Assembly (NCBI GenBank): GCA_003170115.1
Contig: PMZS01000179.1
Location: forward strand, 1 to 8,123
Reading direction: 5' to 3'
Length of the DNA: 8,123 bases
From: Spirochaetaceae bacterium
GTDB lineage: Bacteria; Spirochaetota; Spirochaetia; SZUA-6; Fen-1364
The translations under genes were made by a program, and so were the position numbers. Below are positions 1 to 6,648 of the stretch, one piece after another. The notes beneath the pieces are model-generated. The model was given only the letters and a program-made list of their open reading frames with translations, made no database searches and was not told the origin of the DNA. The first letter of the stretch is position 1. The number at the start of each line of letters is the position of its first letter.

Positions 1-141
1 ACGTAGTCTGTGCTGCACTTCGGGCAGCTCAGGGGGTCCGCCTCGTAGACCTTCTTGATCAGGCGGGCCCATGCGGCGCGGCTCTGCCTGGCCGACACCG
101 ACAGCTCTGGCTGCGGCTCGTCGGGCGGACCGCCCTCCCTC
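1..141 (-). pseudogene. IS91-like (Y2-type) transposase, C-terminal fragment running off the window
   Basis: On the minus strand one frame reads ...EPQPELSV SARQSR then AWARLIKKVYEADPLSCPKC and STDY before leaving the window at base 1. The W-A-R-L-I-x-K-V-Y-E-x-D-P-L-x-C-P-x-C block is, from memory, the signature near the C-terminus of IS91-type 'putative transposase' proteins (REP/HUH nucleases of insertion sequences), where the CPxC pair begins a small zinc-ribbon-like tail. No start or catalytic domain can be seen here. Reading further back, the frame runs into the end of the chrA gene, so the N-terminal part is missing and this is most likely a remnant, though the downstream end lies outside the window. 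The exact point where homology begins (somewhere around 100-141) cannot be fixed by eye. Confidence 0.6.
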
Positions 142-1349
142 TCAACTGACCAGGCGCACGGCGGCACCTGCGGCCGCCCCCAGGGCGACAACCATCCAGG
201 GCCGCGCGCCCATGCGGCTGAGCAGCACAAAAGCCCCCAGGGCCATACAGAAATCGGGGACAGTGAACACCGCGCTGGTCCAGACCGGCTGGTAGAGGGC
301 CGCGGCGAGGAGGCCGACCACCGCCGCATTGATGCCGGACAACGCGGACTGGAAACCCGGCTTCTCGCGGAGGATGTTCCAGAACGGAAGCACTCCGATC
401 AGCAGGAGGAATGACGGCAGAAAGATCGCCACGAGCGCGATCAGCGCCCCCATCCTCCCCTGGGCGCGGAGGTCATCACCGCGCCCAGAAAAGTGAATAG
501 CGGTCCTGGGACGGCCTGTGCCGCCGCGTACCCGGCCATGAACCTGGAATCGCTGACCCAGCCGGGAAGAACAACTTCCCGGTGCAGGAGCGGCAACACC
601 ACGTGTCCGCCTCCGAACACGAGGGATCCCGTTCGATAGAAGCTCTCGAAAAGGGAGAGCCACTGGGCCTGGAAGACGGCCCGAAGAAGAGGAAGCCCAG
701 CCAGGAGCGCGAAGAAAACGGCGAGCGCCGCGATTGACACAGGCCTGCTCACATTCAGTGGAAGTCTCTCCCCCTTGCGCGCTCCCTGTGCCGGCAGAAG
801 GAGCCTCCCTGCAAGGCCGCCCGCCGCGATGAGCACGACCTGCGTGAGACCTGACGGCAGCAGGAGGCTCGCCATGGCGGCAACTGCGGTCATCGCCGCA
901 CGTTTCGCATCACAAGAATAGCGTCCCGCCATTGCCCCGACGGCCTGGGCGACAACGCCCACCGCGGCACACATGATGCCGTGAAGCCAACCGGAGTCGA
1001 GCACTCCGTTCACACCGAGGAGAAACGCGAATCCCGTCAATGCTGCCGCGGAAGGAAGGGTGAAACCCAGCCACGCGGCAAGCGCTCCGGGGATGCCGGC
1101 CCGCGACATGCCGATCGACATGTTCACCTGGCTGCTTGCGGGGCCCGGGAGAAACTGGCAGAGCGCGACAAGGTCGGCAAACGCATCTTCGCGGAGCCAC
1201 TTGCGGCGGATCACGTATTCCGCGCGAAAATATCCGAGGTGGGCCACCGGTCCCCCGAATGAAGTCAGCCCGAGCTTGAACGATGCACCCAGGACTTCCA
1301 GGATCGCGCCGGCTCTCCATGGTGGACGCGGCGGCGGCATTGCCCTCAT
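142..1349 (-). pseudogene. chrA: chrA, chromate-transporter (CHR) family protein, split by a frameshift
   Basis: This is a bidomain CHR-family inner-membrane protein; characterised relatives export chromate, but many family members have no proven substrate. The first frame (1349 to 441, 302 aa) starts with ATG and shows FGGPVAHLGY at residues 31-40 and QFLPGPASSQ at 65-74 of domain 1. The repeated domain 2 signature follows: VFGGGH at 244-249, then GYAAAQAVPGPLF at 273-285. After VMTSAPRG the frame drifts to GWGR and stops. The expected continuation, MGALIALVAIFLPSFLL, lies in the neighbouring frame from about 453 and continues for 103 aa to the stop at 142. Joined, the protein would be about 400 aa, the usual family length. 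Adding one G to the G-run at 460-457 restores a single frame, so the break is a one-base loss, real or a sequencing error. The C-terminus abuts the transposase remnant. No chrB-like regulator or convincing promoter is seen upstream. Confidence 0.85.
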
Positions 1350-1508
1350 CGCCCCAAGATGCTACGGGATCTGCCGGGAGGAGTGCAGCCCTCTGGCGAT
1401 CACCGCGCTTGAAGCGTTTGTTCAGCTCTACGATTTCAGCGACTGCCCGAGCGGAGTATCTCGACGAAGGGCTGGATGGGAAGGAGCGGCGAATCGCCGA
1501 CGAGCAAT

Positions 1509-2498
1509 TCAAAGCCTGTCGATGAATCCTGTCTTCAAGAAAACCTCGGTAGCGATCTTTCTCCTCTCCTCGGGATGGAGCATCATTCGCACGAGCATAT
1601 CGATTGCGGTGAATCCAATCTCGGAGGTCGGCTGGGTGATCACCGAGATTGGGAATTTGAGGTAGTCGAGCCACTTGTTGTCGTCGTATGTCACAATCTT
1701 AATCTGCTCTGGGATGCCGATCCCTATCTCTCCGAGGCTTCCTATCAATTGGTAGCACACATCCGACGTCGCGCAGAGCACGCCGTCGGGACGGACGTCT
1801 TCCACGAATTCCCTTATGAGCTTGTTCGAGTCCTCTTGCCGGTAGTTCAATTTGAGTACCCGGGGCGGGCAATCAGGCAAGTGTTCCTGAAGGAAATGGC
1901 GATACCCGATGGCACGCTGATGCACCGTGTATACGGTCTCGGGATAGCCGATGAAACCGATCGTCCTGCAGCCCTTGGAGGCGAGATACTCTGTCCCAAT
2001 GTATCCGGACTCGAAATTATTGATGCCCACGAAAACCTTGTCGTGCTTGTCGTACTTTCGATCGACGAAAACGACTGGAATCTGCGCATCCTTTATTTCT
2101 TTGGGATATCTCTCTGAATTGACGGGGGAGATTATGAGTCCTCCAACGCCCTTGTCGAGGATATTCTTGATATTGCGCTTCTCTTTCTCTGCGTCGTCCT
2201 CCGAGTCGTAGAGCAGTATCGAGTAGGACTGCTCCGACGCATAGGTCTCGATGGCCTTGACGACAGAGATGTAGTAGTCCTCGGTGATATCGGCAACGAT
2301 AACGCCAATCAACTTCAAGACATTCGGTTTTGACTTTGGCTTCCTGATATCATAATTCATCTCATCAAGGATTTTAAGCACGAGCTCGCGGGTCTCTCGC
2401 TTGACGTATCTCGTCTTATTGATTACGTGGGATACTGTCGTAATTGAAACGCCGGCTTTTTGGGCTACGTCCTCTAGTCGAACTAGTTTGTTCTGCAT
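1509..2498 (-). CDS. LacI/GalR-family transcriptional regulator of the sugar locus
   Basis: A 329-aa regulator of normal family length. An N-terminal LacI-type helix-turn-helix occupies residues 7-27 (LEDVAQKAGVSITTVSHVIN). A periplasmic-binding-protein-like sugar sensor follows: GVIVADI at 65-71, NFESGYIGTEYL at 161-172, TIGFIG at 179-184, and near the C-terminus YDDNKWLDYL then ITQPTSEIG at 287-295. The hinge between the domains is unusual: it reads DIRKPKSKPNV with two prolines. The A-R-S-L type helix, whose leucine normally wedges into the operator minor groove, is missing. The ATG at 2498 is preceded by GGAAG with 4-5 nt spacing. The gene lies 151 bp after the permease on the same strand, so it may be the last operon gene, or have its own weak promoter. 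It probably represses the divergent transporter and dehydrogenase promoters in response to the imported substrate (inference from context). Confidence 0.93.
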   Translation of the reverse strand: MQNKLVRLEDVAQKAGVSITTVSHVINKTRYVKRETRELVLKILDEMNYDIRKPKSKPNVLKLIGVIVADITEDYYISVVKAIETYASEQSYSILLYDSEDDAEKEKRNIKNILDKGVGGLIISPVNSERYPKEIKDAQIPVVFVDRKYDKHDKVFVGINNFESGYIGTEYLASKGCRTIGFIGYPETVYTVHQRAIGYRHFLQEHLPDCPPRVLKLNYRQEDSNKLIREFVEDVRPDGVLCATSDVCYQLIGSLGEIGIGIPEQIKIVTYDDNKWLDYLKFPISVITQPTSEIGFTAIDMLVRMMLHPEERRKIATEVFLKTGFIDRL

Positions 2499-2525
2499 TG
2501 TGCTTCCAGGAATATACGAATGGCT

Positions 2526-2541
2526 ATGCCATCTCTGGCAT
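2526..2541. promoter_or_regulatory. Inverted repeat upstream of the LacI-type gene, possible autoregulatory operator
   Basis: ATGCCA-TCTC-TGGCAT has perfect 6-bp arms around a 4-bp centre and lies 28-43 nt upstream of the regulator's ATG. A TATATT hexamer on the minus strand (2516-2511) could be a -10 element just downstream, but no good -35 accompanies it. It may be an operator for autoregulation or a chance repeat. Confidence 0.25.
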
Positions 2542-2589
2542 CAGACGGCAGCCTATTTTACTGGCCGATGATCGCGGCGTCAAGCGAAG

Positions 2590-2622
2590 CGCTCCGTCCG
2601 GGCACAAGGCTCGGCCGGAGCG
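2590..2622 (-). terminator. Weak stem-loop after the permease gene, possible partial terminator
   Basis: CGCTCCG (2590-2596) pairs with CGGAGCG (2616-2622) around a 19-nt loop, between the permease stop and the LacI-type start. A competing 6-bp pairing, ACAAGG/CCTTGT (2604-2609 with 2628-2633), overlaps it. There is no U-tract on the minus-strand transcript, so this is not a canonical intrinsic terminator. It may just reduce read-through into the regulator or stabilise the upstream message. Confidence 0.2.
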
Positions 2623-2649
2623 TCGATCCTTGTTCGAGCACGCGGGGAC

Positions 2650-3636
2650 CTATTTGGCGGCCATACCCCTGACGAGACTCCTCGTCCGTCTGTTCTTGGT
2701 CCAGATGTCATATATGACCGCCAGCGCGATGATCGCGCCGCGGACAATTTGCTGCAGATATGAATTGACGTTCGCGAGATTCAGGATGTTGTTGAGGAAG
2801 CCCACGATGAAGGAACCGACGACGGTCCCGCCCGCGGTTCCAACTCCGCCCGTGAAGCTCGTGCCTCCGATTATCGATGAGGTGAGTCCCTGGAACTCAT
2901 AGTTGATCGCGCCATTGGGCAGTCCCGCGTTGACCCTCGACATGAAGAGGACGCCGGCGATGCCGACGAAGAGGCCGTTGACCATGAATGCCGTGACTTT
3001 GGTCCCTCTCACATTGATCCCGGAAGCCTTGGCCGCTTCCTGGTTCCCGCCGACGGCATAGAGGGCTCGACCGAATCGAGTATTGTTGAGTATGTACCAG
3101 GTCGCCAGGAAGAGCCCTACAAGGAAAAGGAGGGGAATCGGTATGAAGCCGATCGAGCCCTGTCCGACTTTCGTATAGTTGCCGATCTGATAGACATCCT
3201 GGCCCTTTGTTAAAAGGAGGGCGCAGCCTCTTGCCATCGTCTGCATTGCGAGTGTCGCGATGAATGCGGGGGCGTTGAGCAGCGCGACCATCATCGCGTT
3301 GAGGTAATTGCAGAACAACGCGACGCCGATTGCCACGGCGAACGCAACCGCCATGGAGCCGGTCGCCTTGTAGCTGATGACCGACAGGAGTCCCGCGAGC
3401 GCCAGCACCGATCCACACGACAGATCGAGTAGTCCGCAGATGATTAGGATCGTCTCTCCGAAGGCGAGGATCGTGGTCACCGAAATCTGCCTCGTGACAT
3501 TGGAAATGTTCTCTGCCGAGAAGAAGTTCGGGTTGATGACCGAGCTGAGGATGATCATTGCGAAGAGGGCGATATAGATGCCGTAGCTCCTGCTGATGGA
3601 GGACCAGGTGATGCGCGCCTTGCCGATCCCGCTCAC
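2650..3636 (-). CDS. Sugar ABC transporter permease (RbsC/XylH type, CUT2)
   Basis: A 328-aa multi-pass inner-membrane protein of the BPD_transp_2 family, which forms the (usually homodimeric) channel for a periplasmic sugar-binding protein. Visible family features are the N-terminal INPNFFSAENISN segment (34-46), the glycine/serine stretch LDLSCGSVLAL (70-80) and NAPAFIATLAM (121-131). Also present are the cytoplasmic EAAKASGI loop (200-207), which contacts the ATPase, and GGTSFTGGVGTAGGT (257-271). Many hydrophobic segments run between them and a basic tail follows (KNRRTRSLVRG). The start is GTG and overlaps the ATPase stop by 4 bp (GTGA), so the two genes are translationally coupled. Length is typical. 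The sugar cannot be read from this subunit; the dehydrogenase next door suggests a pentitol or related polyol. Confidence 0.95.
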   Translation of the reverse strand: MSGIGKARITWSSISRSYGIYIALFAMIILSSVINPNFFSAENISNVTRQISVTTILAFGETILIICGLLDLSCGSVLALAGLLSVISYKATGSMAVAFAVAIGVALFCNYLNAMMVALLNAPAFIATLAMQTMARGCALLLTKGQDVYQIGNYTKVGQGSIGFIPIPLLFLVGLFLATWYILNNTRFGRALYAVGGNQEAAKASGINVRGTKVTAFMVNGLFVGIAGVLFMSRVNAGLPNGAINYEFQGLTSSIIGGTSFTGGVGTAGGTVVGSFIVGFLNNILNLANVNSYLQQIVRGAIIALAVIYDIWTKNRRTRSLVRGMAAK

Positions 3637-5141
3637 GATGCCTCCCTCGTCAGTTTTTCGAATCCCATCGCCAAACGCATGATCGCCTCCTGCGTGAACT
3701 CGTCACGGGCCAATTCGCCCGATATCTCGCCTTTGCACATCACGTATATCCTGTCGCACATCCCGATCAGCTCCGGAAGTTCGGACGACACCATAATCAA
3801 GGCCCTCTTCTCGGCCGCGAGGTCACCCATCAGTTTGTAGATTTCGTATTTTGCGCCGACGTCGATGCCGCGCGTCGGTTCGTCCATGATGAGTACGTCA
3901 GGCTCGCTCAACATCCATTTCCCCAGCACGACCTTCTGCTGATTCCCGCCGCTCAGGGCCTCGACGGCCGTACTCAGCGAGGGTGTCTTTACGTTCAATC
4001 TCGCGCAGATATCCGAGACGAACTTCATTTCCTTTGACCCATGCAGACGTCCGCGATAGATGAACTGCCGCAGGTTGGAAAGCGAAACGTTCTCACGTAC
4101 GCTGCGCACCGATATGAGTCCGTATCTTCGCCGGTCTTCTGACAGCATCGCAATCTTTGCTGCTTTGCTATCCTTGACCGAACTGATCCGGACATGCTTT
4201 CCGCGAACACTGATATCCCCCGAAACGAACCTATCGAGGCCAAAGATGGCGCGCATGACCTCGGTCCGGCCTGCGCCCATGAGACCGGCGAAGCCCACAA
4301 TCTCGCCTGCCCTCACAGAGAAGCTGATTTCCTTGAAGACACCCGGCGCGGTCAGTTTCTCCACACGCAGCGCCTCTTCCCCCAGCTCGACCTTCCGCTT
4401 GGGGAAATTGCTCTCCAGTTTCCTCCCGACCATCAGCGAAATGACCTTGTCGATGTCCAATTCATTGCGAGGCCGCGATTCGACCACCTTCCCGTCGCGG
4501 AGGATCGCTATGTCGTCGGCGATCCGGAATATCTCGTCCATTTTATGAGAGATATAGATGATGCAGGTGCCGCGCGCCTTGAGTTCCGCAATCTTGCTGA
4601 AAAGCCGATCGACCTCGCGCTGTGCGATAGCGGAAGTCGGTTCGTCCATGATGATGATGCTCGCGTCAATGGAGATCGCCTTCAGTATCTCGAGCATTTG
4701 TATGTCCGATACCGACAGGTCCTTCATCCGCATCGTCGGCGAGTAGGGAAGGTTTTCCCTTTCGAGGAGCTCGACAGTTCGCCTGCGGACAGTCTTCCAG
4801 TCGACCCTCCCAGCCTTAGTGGGAAGGCGTCCGCAGAAGAGGCTCTCCTCGACGGTCATCTCGGGGACGTCATTCAATTCTTGGAAGATCATCGAGATGC
4901 CGAATTTTCGCGCGTGGACGGGGCTTCGGACGTGGACCTTTTTCCCATCGATCAGTATCTCGCCCTTGTCGGGCTGGTAGACGCCATTAATGATTTTCAT
5001 CAGCGTCGATTTGCCGGCCCCGTTCTCACCACAGAGCACGAGGACGGAACCTTTTTGCGCATTGAGGCTGATGTCGTCCAAGGCCAGGACGCCAGGGAAT
5101 GACTTGCTGATGTGAAGGACCTGGAGTTTGTAGGAATCCAT
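3633..5141 (-). CDS. Sugar ABC transporter ATP-binding protein with two nucleotide-binding domains (RbsA/MglA/XylG type)
   Basis: A 502-aa cytoplasmic ATPase of the CUT2 class. Domain 1 has Walker A GENGAGKST (38-46), a Q-loop at Q87, signature LSVSDIQ (142-148), Walker B with DEPTS (166-170) and the switch histidine in SHK (H199). Domain 2 has a degenerate P-loop, GLMGAGRTE (286-294), with Arg in place of the catalytic Lys. It retains a canonical signature, LSGGNQQ (396-402), and Walker B MDEPTRGID (419-427), while the switch position reads VSSEL with no His. One intact and one degenerate site is the normal state of this family, so it is not a sign of decay. The start ATG has GAGG five bases upstream. 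The gene follows the binding-protein gene after a structured 141-bp spacer and overlaps the permease by 4 bp. Confidence 0.96.
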   Translation of the reverse strand: MDSYKLQVLHISKSFPGVLALDDISLNAQKGSVLVLCGENGAGKSTLMKIINGVYQPDKGEILIDGKKVHVRSPVHARKFGISMIFQELNDVPEMTVEESLFCGRLPTKAGRVDWKTVRRRTVELLERENLPYSPTMRMKDLSVSDIQMLEILKAISIDASIIIMDEPTSAIAQREVDRLFSKIAELKARGTCIIYISHKMDEIFRIADDIAILRDGKVVESRPRNELDIDKVISLMVGRKLESNFPKRKVELGEEALRVEKLTAPGVFKEISFSVRAGEIVGFAGLMGAGRTEVMRAIFGLDRFVSGDISVRGKHVRISSVKDSKAAKIAMLSEDRRRYGLISVRSVRENVSLSNLRQFIYRGRLHGSKEMKFVSDICARLNVKTPSLSTAVEALSGGNQQKVVLGKWMLSEPDVLIMDEPTRGIDVGAKYEIYKLMGDLAAEKRALIMVSSELPELIGMCDRIYVMCKGEISGELARDEFTQEAIMRLAMGFEKLTREAS

Positions 5142-5170
5142 GGCGACCTCGAATTAGGGGAACTCAATAA

Positions 5171-5263
5171 AAGGCATGGCCTGGGCTTAGCGCGCTGTCG
5201 AACGAAACCGCTCTCGCGCGGTTTCGCATCGGCCCGTCCGCCAAACAGGCCCAGGCATGCCTT
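5171..5263 (-). promoter_or_regulatory. Nested inverted repeats in the binding-protein/ATPase spacer (mRNA stabiliser or attenuator)
   Basis: The outer arms AAGGCATGGCCTGGGC (5171-5186) and GCCCAGGCATGCCTT (5249-5263) pair over 15 bp with one bulged G. They enclose a perfect 9-bp stem, CGAAACCGC/GCGGTTTCG (5203-5211 with 5218-5226), with a 6-nt loop. On the minus-strand transcript the outer stem ends in CCTTTTATT, a short U-rich run that could make it a leaky terminator. Placed between the binding-protein stop and the ATPase start, it would let the binding protein be made in excess over the membrane subunits, as is known for other sugar ABC operons. Function is inferred; the pairing is visible directly. 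Confidence 0.6.
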
Positions 5264-5282
5264 CAGAGTCCGGTTGCGGGCC

Positions 5283-6230
5283 TTACTTTATAGCGCCCGC
5301 TTTCTTGTGCATAGCGATGTACTGATCGACATTGGCCTTTGTGACGAGGGGGCAATCGATGTCCACGTTGATCTGCCCAGACTGACCGGTGACGAGTTTG
5401 TGAGTGGTGTCCAGAATCTTCGTGGCCAGGTCATAAGCGTTCTGGAGGCAGGTAGCCGTCATAGTGCCCGCTTTGATGAGGAGGCAGGCCTCGGCAGTGC
5501 CGTCAACGCCGTAGGAGAGGATACCCTTGTACGAAGGTTTGTCCTTCACAACCTCAAGGGCGCCCGTGGCCATGTTGTCATTCATGGAGATGATCGCGTC
5601 GATCTTGGGATTGGCCTGCACCCAGTCCTCCATGTAGTTCATCGCCTCGTCCTTGTTCCAGTGCCCGATCTGCTCGCCGGCGATCTTCACATCGGGGCGC
5701 TTGTCGAAGAATTCCTTCTGCCAGCTCACCCGGCGGGAATCGGCGTGGAAGTTTCCGGGAGGGCCATCGAGAACGACGACGATTGCGTTCTTCGGGACCT
5801 GCTTGAGCGCGAGTCGGGCCCCGACCGCTGCCTGCATGTATGGGTCGGCATCGACCGAAGAGGCTCCGGCTATGCCGGCGATGCGAGCGTTCGTCGTGAT
5901 GCAGGCGATCCCCGCCTGGACGACTTTCACGGCGTAGGGCCGCTGGGATTCGCCGTTGTTGGGCTGGATGACGATCGCGTCGAACTTGTTGGTGATGGCA
6001 TTCTCGATGAGCGAGTTTTCGACGTCGTCACTGGCCTGACCGTCGAAAACCGTCACGCTGATGTCTTTGTACTTCTTGGCCTCTTGCACAATCGAATTGG
6101 TCAACCAAGCCGCGAAGGAATCCGCCTGCGCGCGCGCGACGAAAGCTACCTTGTAGACCTTCCCTTGGGCGGAGACAGTTCCCACCAAAGCCAGCGCGAT
6201 CAGCGCCGCAAGGAACAGTTTTTTGAGCAC
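5283..6230 (-). CDS. Periplasmic sugar-binding protein of a CUT2 ABC transporter (Peripla_BP_4 type)
   Basis: A 315-aa secreted receptor that delivers substrate to the permease. Residues 1-21 form a Sec signal peptide (MLKK, a hydrophobic core, then TVSA before Gln22); there is no lipobox cysteine, so a soluble periplasmic protein is expected. The mature part follows the RbsB-like two-lobe pattern. It shows VYKVAFVARAQ at the start of strand 1, AIVIQPNNGES around 85-95, and LDGPPGNFHADSRR (154-167), where ribose-binding relatives place a ligand arginine. SMNDNMATGA (215-224) and YGVDGTAEA (240-248) follow. Translation starts at a GTG with a strong AGGAGGT five bases upstream. It is the first gene of the leftward operon under a consensus promoter. 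The ligand cannot be named from sequence alone; a polyol is plausible from the divergent dehydrogenase. Confidence 0.94.
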   Translation of the reverse strand: MLKKLFLAALIALALVGTVSAQGKVYKVAFVARAQADSFAAWLTNSIVQEAKKYKDISVTVFDGQASDDVENSLIENAITNKFDAIVIQPNNGESQRPYAVKVVQAGIACITTNARIAGIAGASSVDADPYMQAAVGARLALKQVPKNAIVVVLDGPPGNFHADSRRVSWQKEFFDKRPDVKIAGEQIGHWNKDEAMNYMEDWVQANPKIDAIISMNDNMATGALEVVKDKPSYKGILSYGVDGTAEACLLIKAGTMTATCLQNAYDLATKILDTTHKLVTGQSGQINVDIDCPLVTKANVDQYIAMHKKAGAIK

Positions 6231-6282
6231 CTTGGACCTCCTGTTTCACCACGTCCTGTGGTCAAAAGAATGTAACGCCGTT

Positions 6283-6329
6283 GAGAATCGCGCTAGATTG
6301 CGGCAATTTGCCGCAAATATCGCTTTCTC
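6283..6329. promoter_or_regulatory. 19-bp perfect palindrome in the leader of the transporter operon, probable LacI-type operator
   Basis: The core TTGCGGCAATTTGCCGCAA (6298-6316) has perfect 9-bp arms around one central base. With the predicted start near 6341 it lies about +26 to +44, a position where a bound repressor blocks elongation. Each arm is itself a TTGC-S-GCAA unit. In RNA the same bases can form a 7-bp hairpin, and GAGAA/TTCTC plus GCG/CGC flanks (6283-6292 with 6321-6329) would extend it. An RNA role is therefore an alternative to DNA binding. Confidence 0.55.
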
Positions 6330-6347
6330 TTGCGTTCTGGTTTCAGC

Positions 6348-6376
6348 ATTATAGGCGTAGTATTCGAGTTTGTCAA
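6348..6376 (-). promoter_or_regulatory. Perfect consensus sigma-70 promoter of the transporter operon
   Basis: On the minus strand TTGACA (6376-6371) is followed after exactly 17 bp by TATAAT (6353-6348). All twelve consensus bases match, with optimal spacing. Transcription is predicted to begin near 6341, giving a leader of about 110 nt before the binding-protein GTG. Such a strong promoter in front of a sugar uptake operon implies tight negative control, which fits the palindromes around it. Confidence 0.85.
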
Positions 6377-6379
6377 ACT
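6367..6379. promoter_or_regulatory. Palindrome overlapping the -35 of the transporter promoter
   Basis: AGTTTG-T-CAAACT has perfect 6-bp arms around one base and contains the TTGACA element of the leftward promoter. A protein bound here would exclude RNA polymerase. Its sequence differs from the palindrome downstream of the start point, so the two may bind different regulators or this one may be incidental. Confidence 0.35.
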
Positions 6380-6439
6380 AATATTTGCGAAATTTTGCAT
6401 CATTTCCAGTCCGCTTAATTTCATGATGTCTAATTTCTC

Positions 6440-6458
6440 AGGCATTAATGCCTATAAT
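6440..6458 (+). promoter_or_regulatory. Probable dehydrogenase promoter: TATAAT -10 adjoining a 14-bp perfect palindrome
   Basis: TATAAT at 6453-6458 is a perfect -10 hexamer reading toward the dehydrogenase. Immediately upstream, sharing one base with it, is the 14-bp perfect palindrome AGGCATTAATGCCT (6440-6453). It would fill the -10/-35 spacer, a classic operator position. No good -35 is present (CTAATT at 17 bp spacing), so the promoter may be weak or need an activator. The leader would be about 185 nt. Confidence 0.5.
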
Positions 6459-6604
6459 ATACGCGGGACTTTCGGGATCAATACGCTGTCTCATTCAACC
6501 CTAGTCCTCGTCACCAGGATTGTCTTGCCGCAAATAAATACTAATTTGCCAATTTTTTGCTATTGACAGGTTTGCCGTTTAGTGCAGGAATTCGAAAAGG
6601 TTTT

Positions 6605-6622
6605 CCTTTGCTGTGGCAAAGG
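6605..6622 (+). promoter_or_regulatory. Inverted repeat in the dehydrogenase leader
   Basis: CCTTTGC-TGTG-GCAAAGG has perfect 7-bp arms with a 4-nt loop, ending 26 nt before the dehydrogenase ATG. It could be an operator or a leader hairpin upstream of the ribosome binding site (GGAG, 6639-6642). The TTTGC/GCAAA halves resemble half-sites repeated elsewhere in this control region. Confidence 0.35.
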
Positions 6623-6648
6623 CAATTGTACAAGGATCGGAGTCCACC

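Larger units (their letters stand above)
6231..6648. promoter_or_regulatory. Divergent AT-rich control region between transporter operon and dehydrogenase
   Basis: This 418-bp gene-free stretch separates the leftward binding-protein gene from the rightward dehydrogenase. It is clearly more AT-rich than the flanking genes, especially about 6375-6565, and is dense in palindromes and in the motif TTTGC on the plus strand (about 6307, 6384, 6395, 6545, 6554, 6571 and 6608). Its supported parts (promoters, palindromes, ribosome binding site) are listed separately. No credible ORF is present; the 78-aa open frame inside it has unremarkable composition and no ribosome binding site. Confidence 0.8.

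Noticed and set aside
1350..1508. Possible gene remnant between chrA and the LacI-type gene
   Set aside because: All six frames were scanned by eye; none gave a recognisable domain. The small CGGCG-AAT-CGCCG stem at 1487-1499 has no U-run, so it is not a convincing terminator.
910..1674. 254-aa open frame on the minus strand
   Set aside because: It runs out of frame across chrA and the LacI-type gene, is rich in Arg/Pro/Ser and shows no domain; it is a shadow of GC-rich coding DNA.
6248..6262. ACCAC-GTCCT-GTGGT hairpin near the binding-protein start
   Set aside because: A 5-bp stem clear of the ribosome binding site is too short to stand as a regulatory feature.
4194..6275. Long plus-strand open frames of 302 and 387 aa
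   Set aside because: They are antisense to the ATPase and binding-protein genes, have Asp/Arg/Val-rich low-information composition and no family resemblance.
6563..6591. TTGACA at 6563-6568 as a dehydrogenase -35
   Set aside because: No -10-like hexamer exists at 16-19 bp spacing (CAGGAA, AGGAAT, GGAATT, GAATTC).
6613..6648. Upstream GTG start for the dehydrogenase
   Set aside because: It lies inside the 6605-6622 inverted repeat, has no ribosome binding site, and would add 12 residues before the family's usual start.
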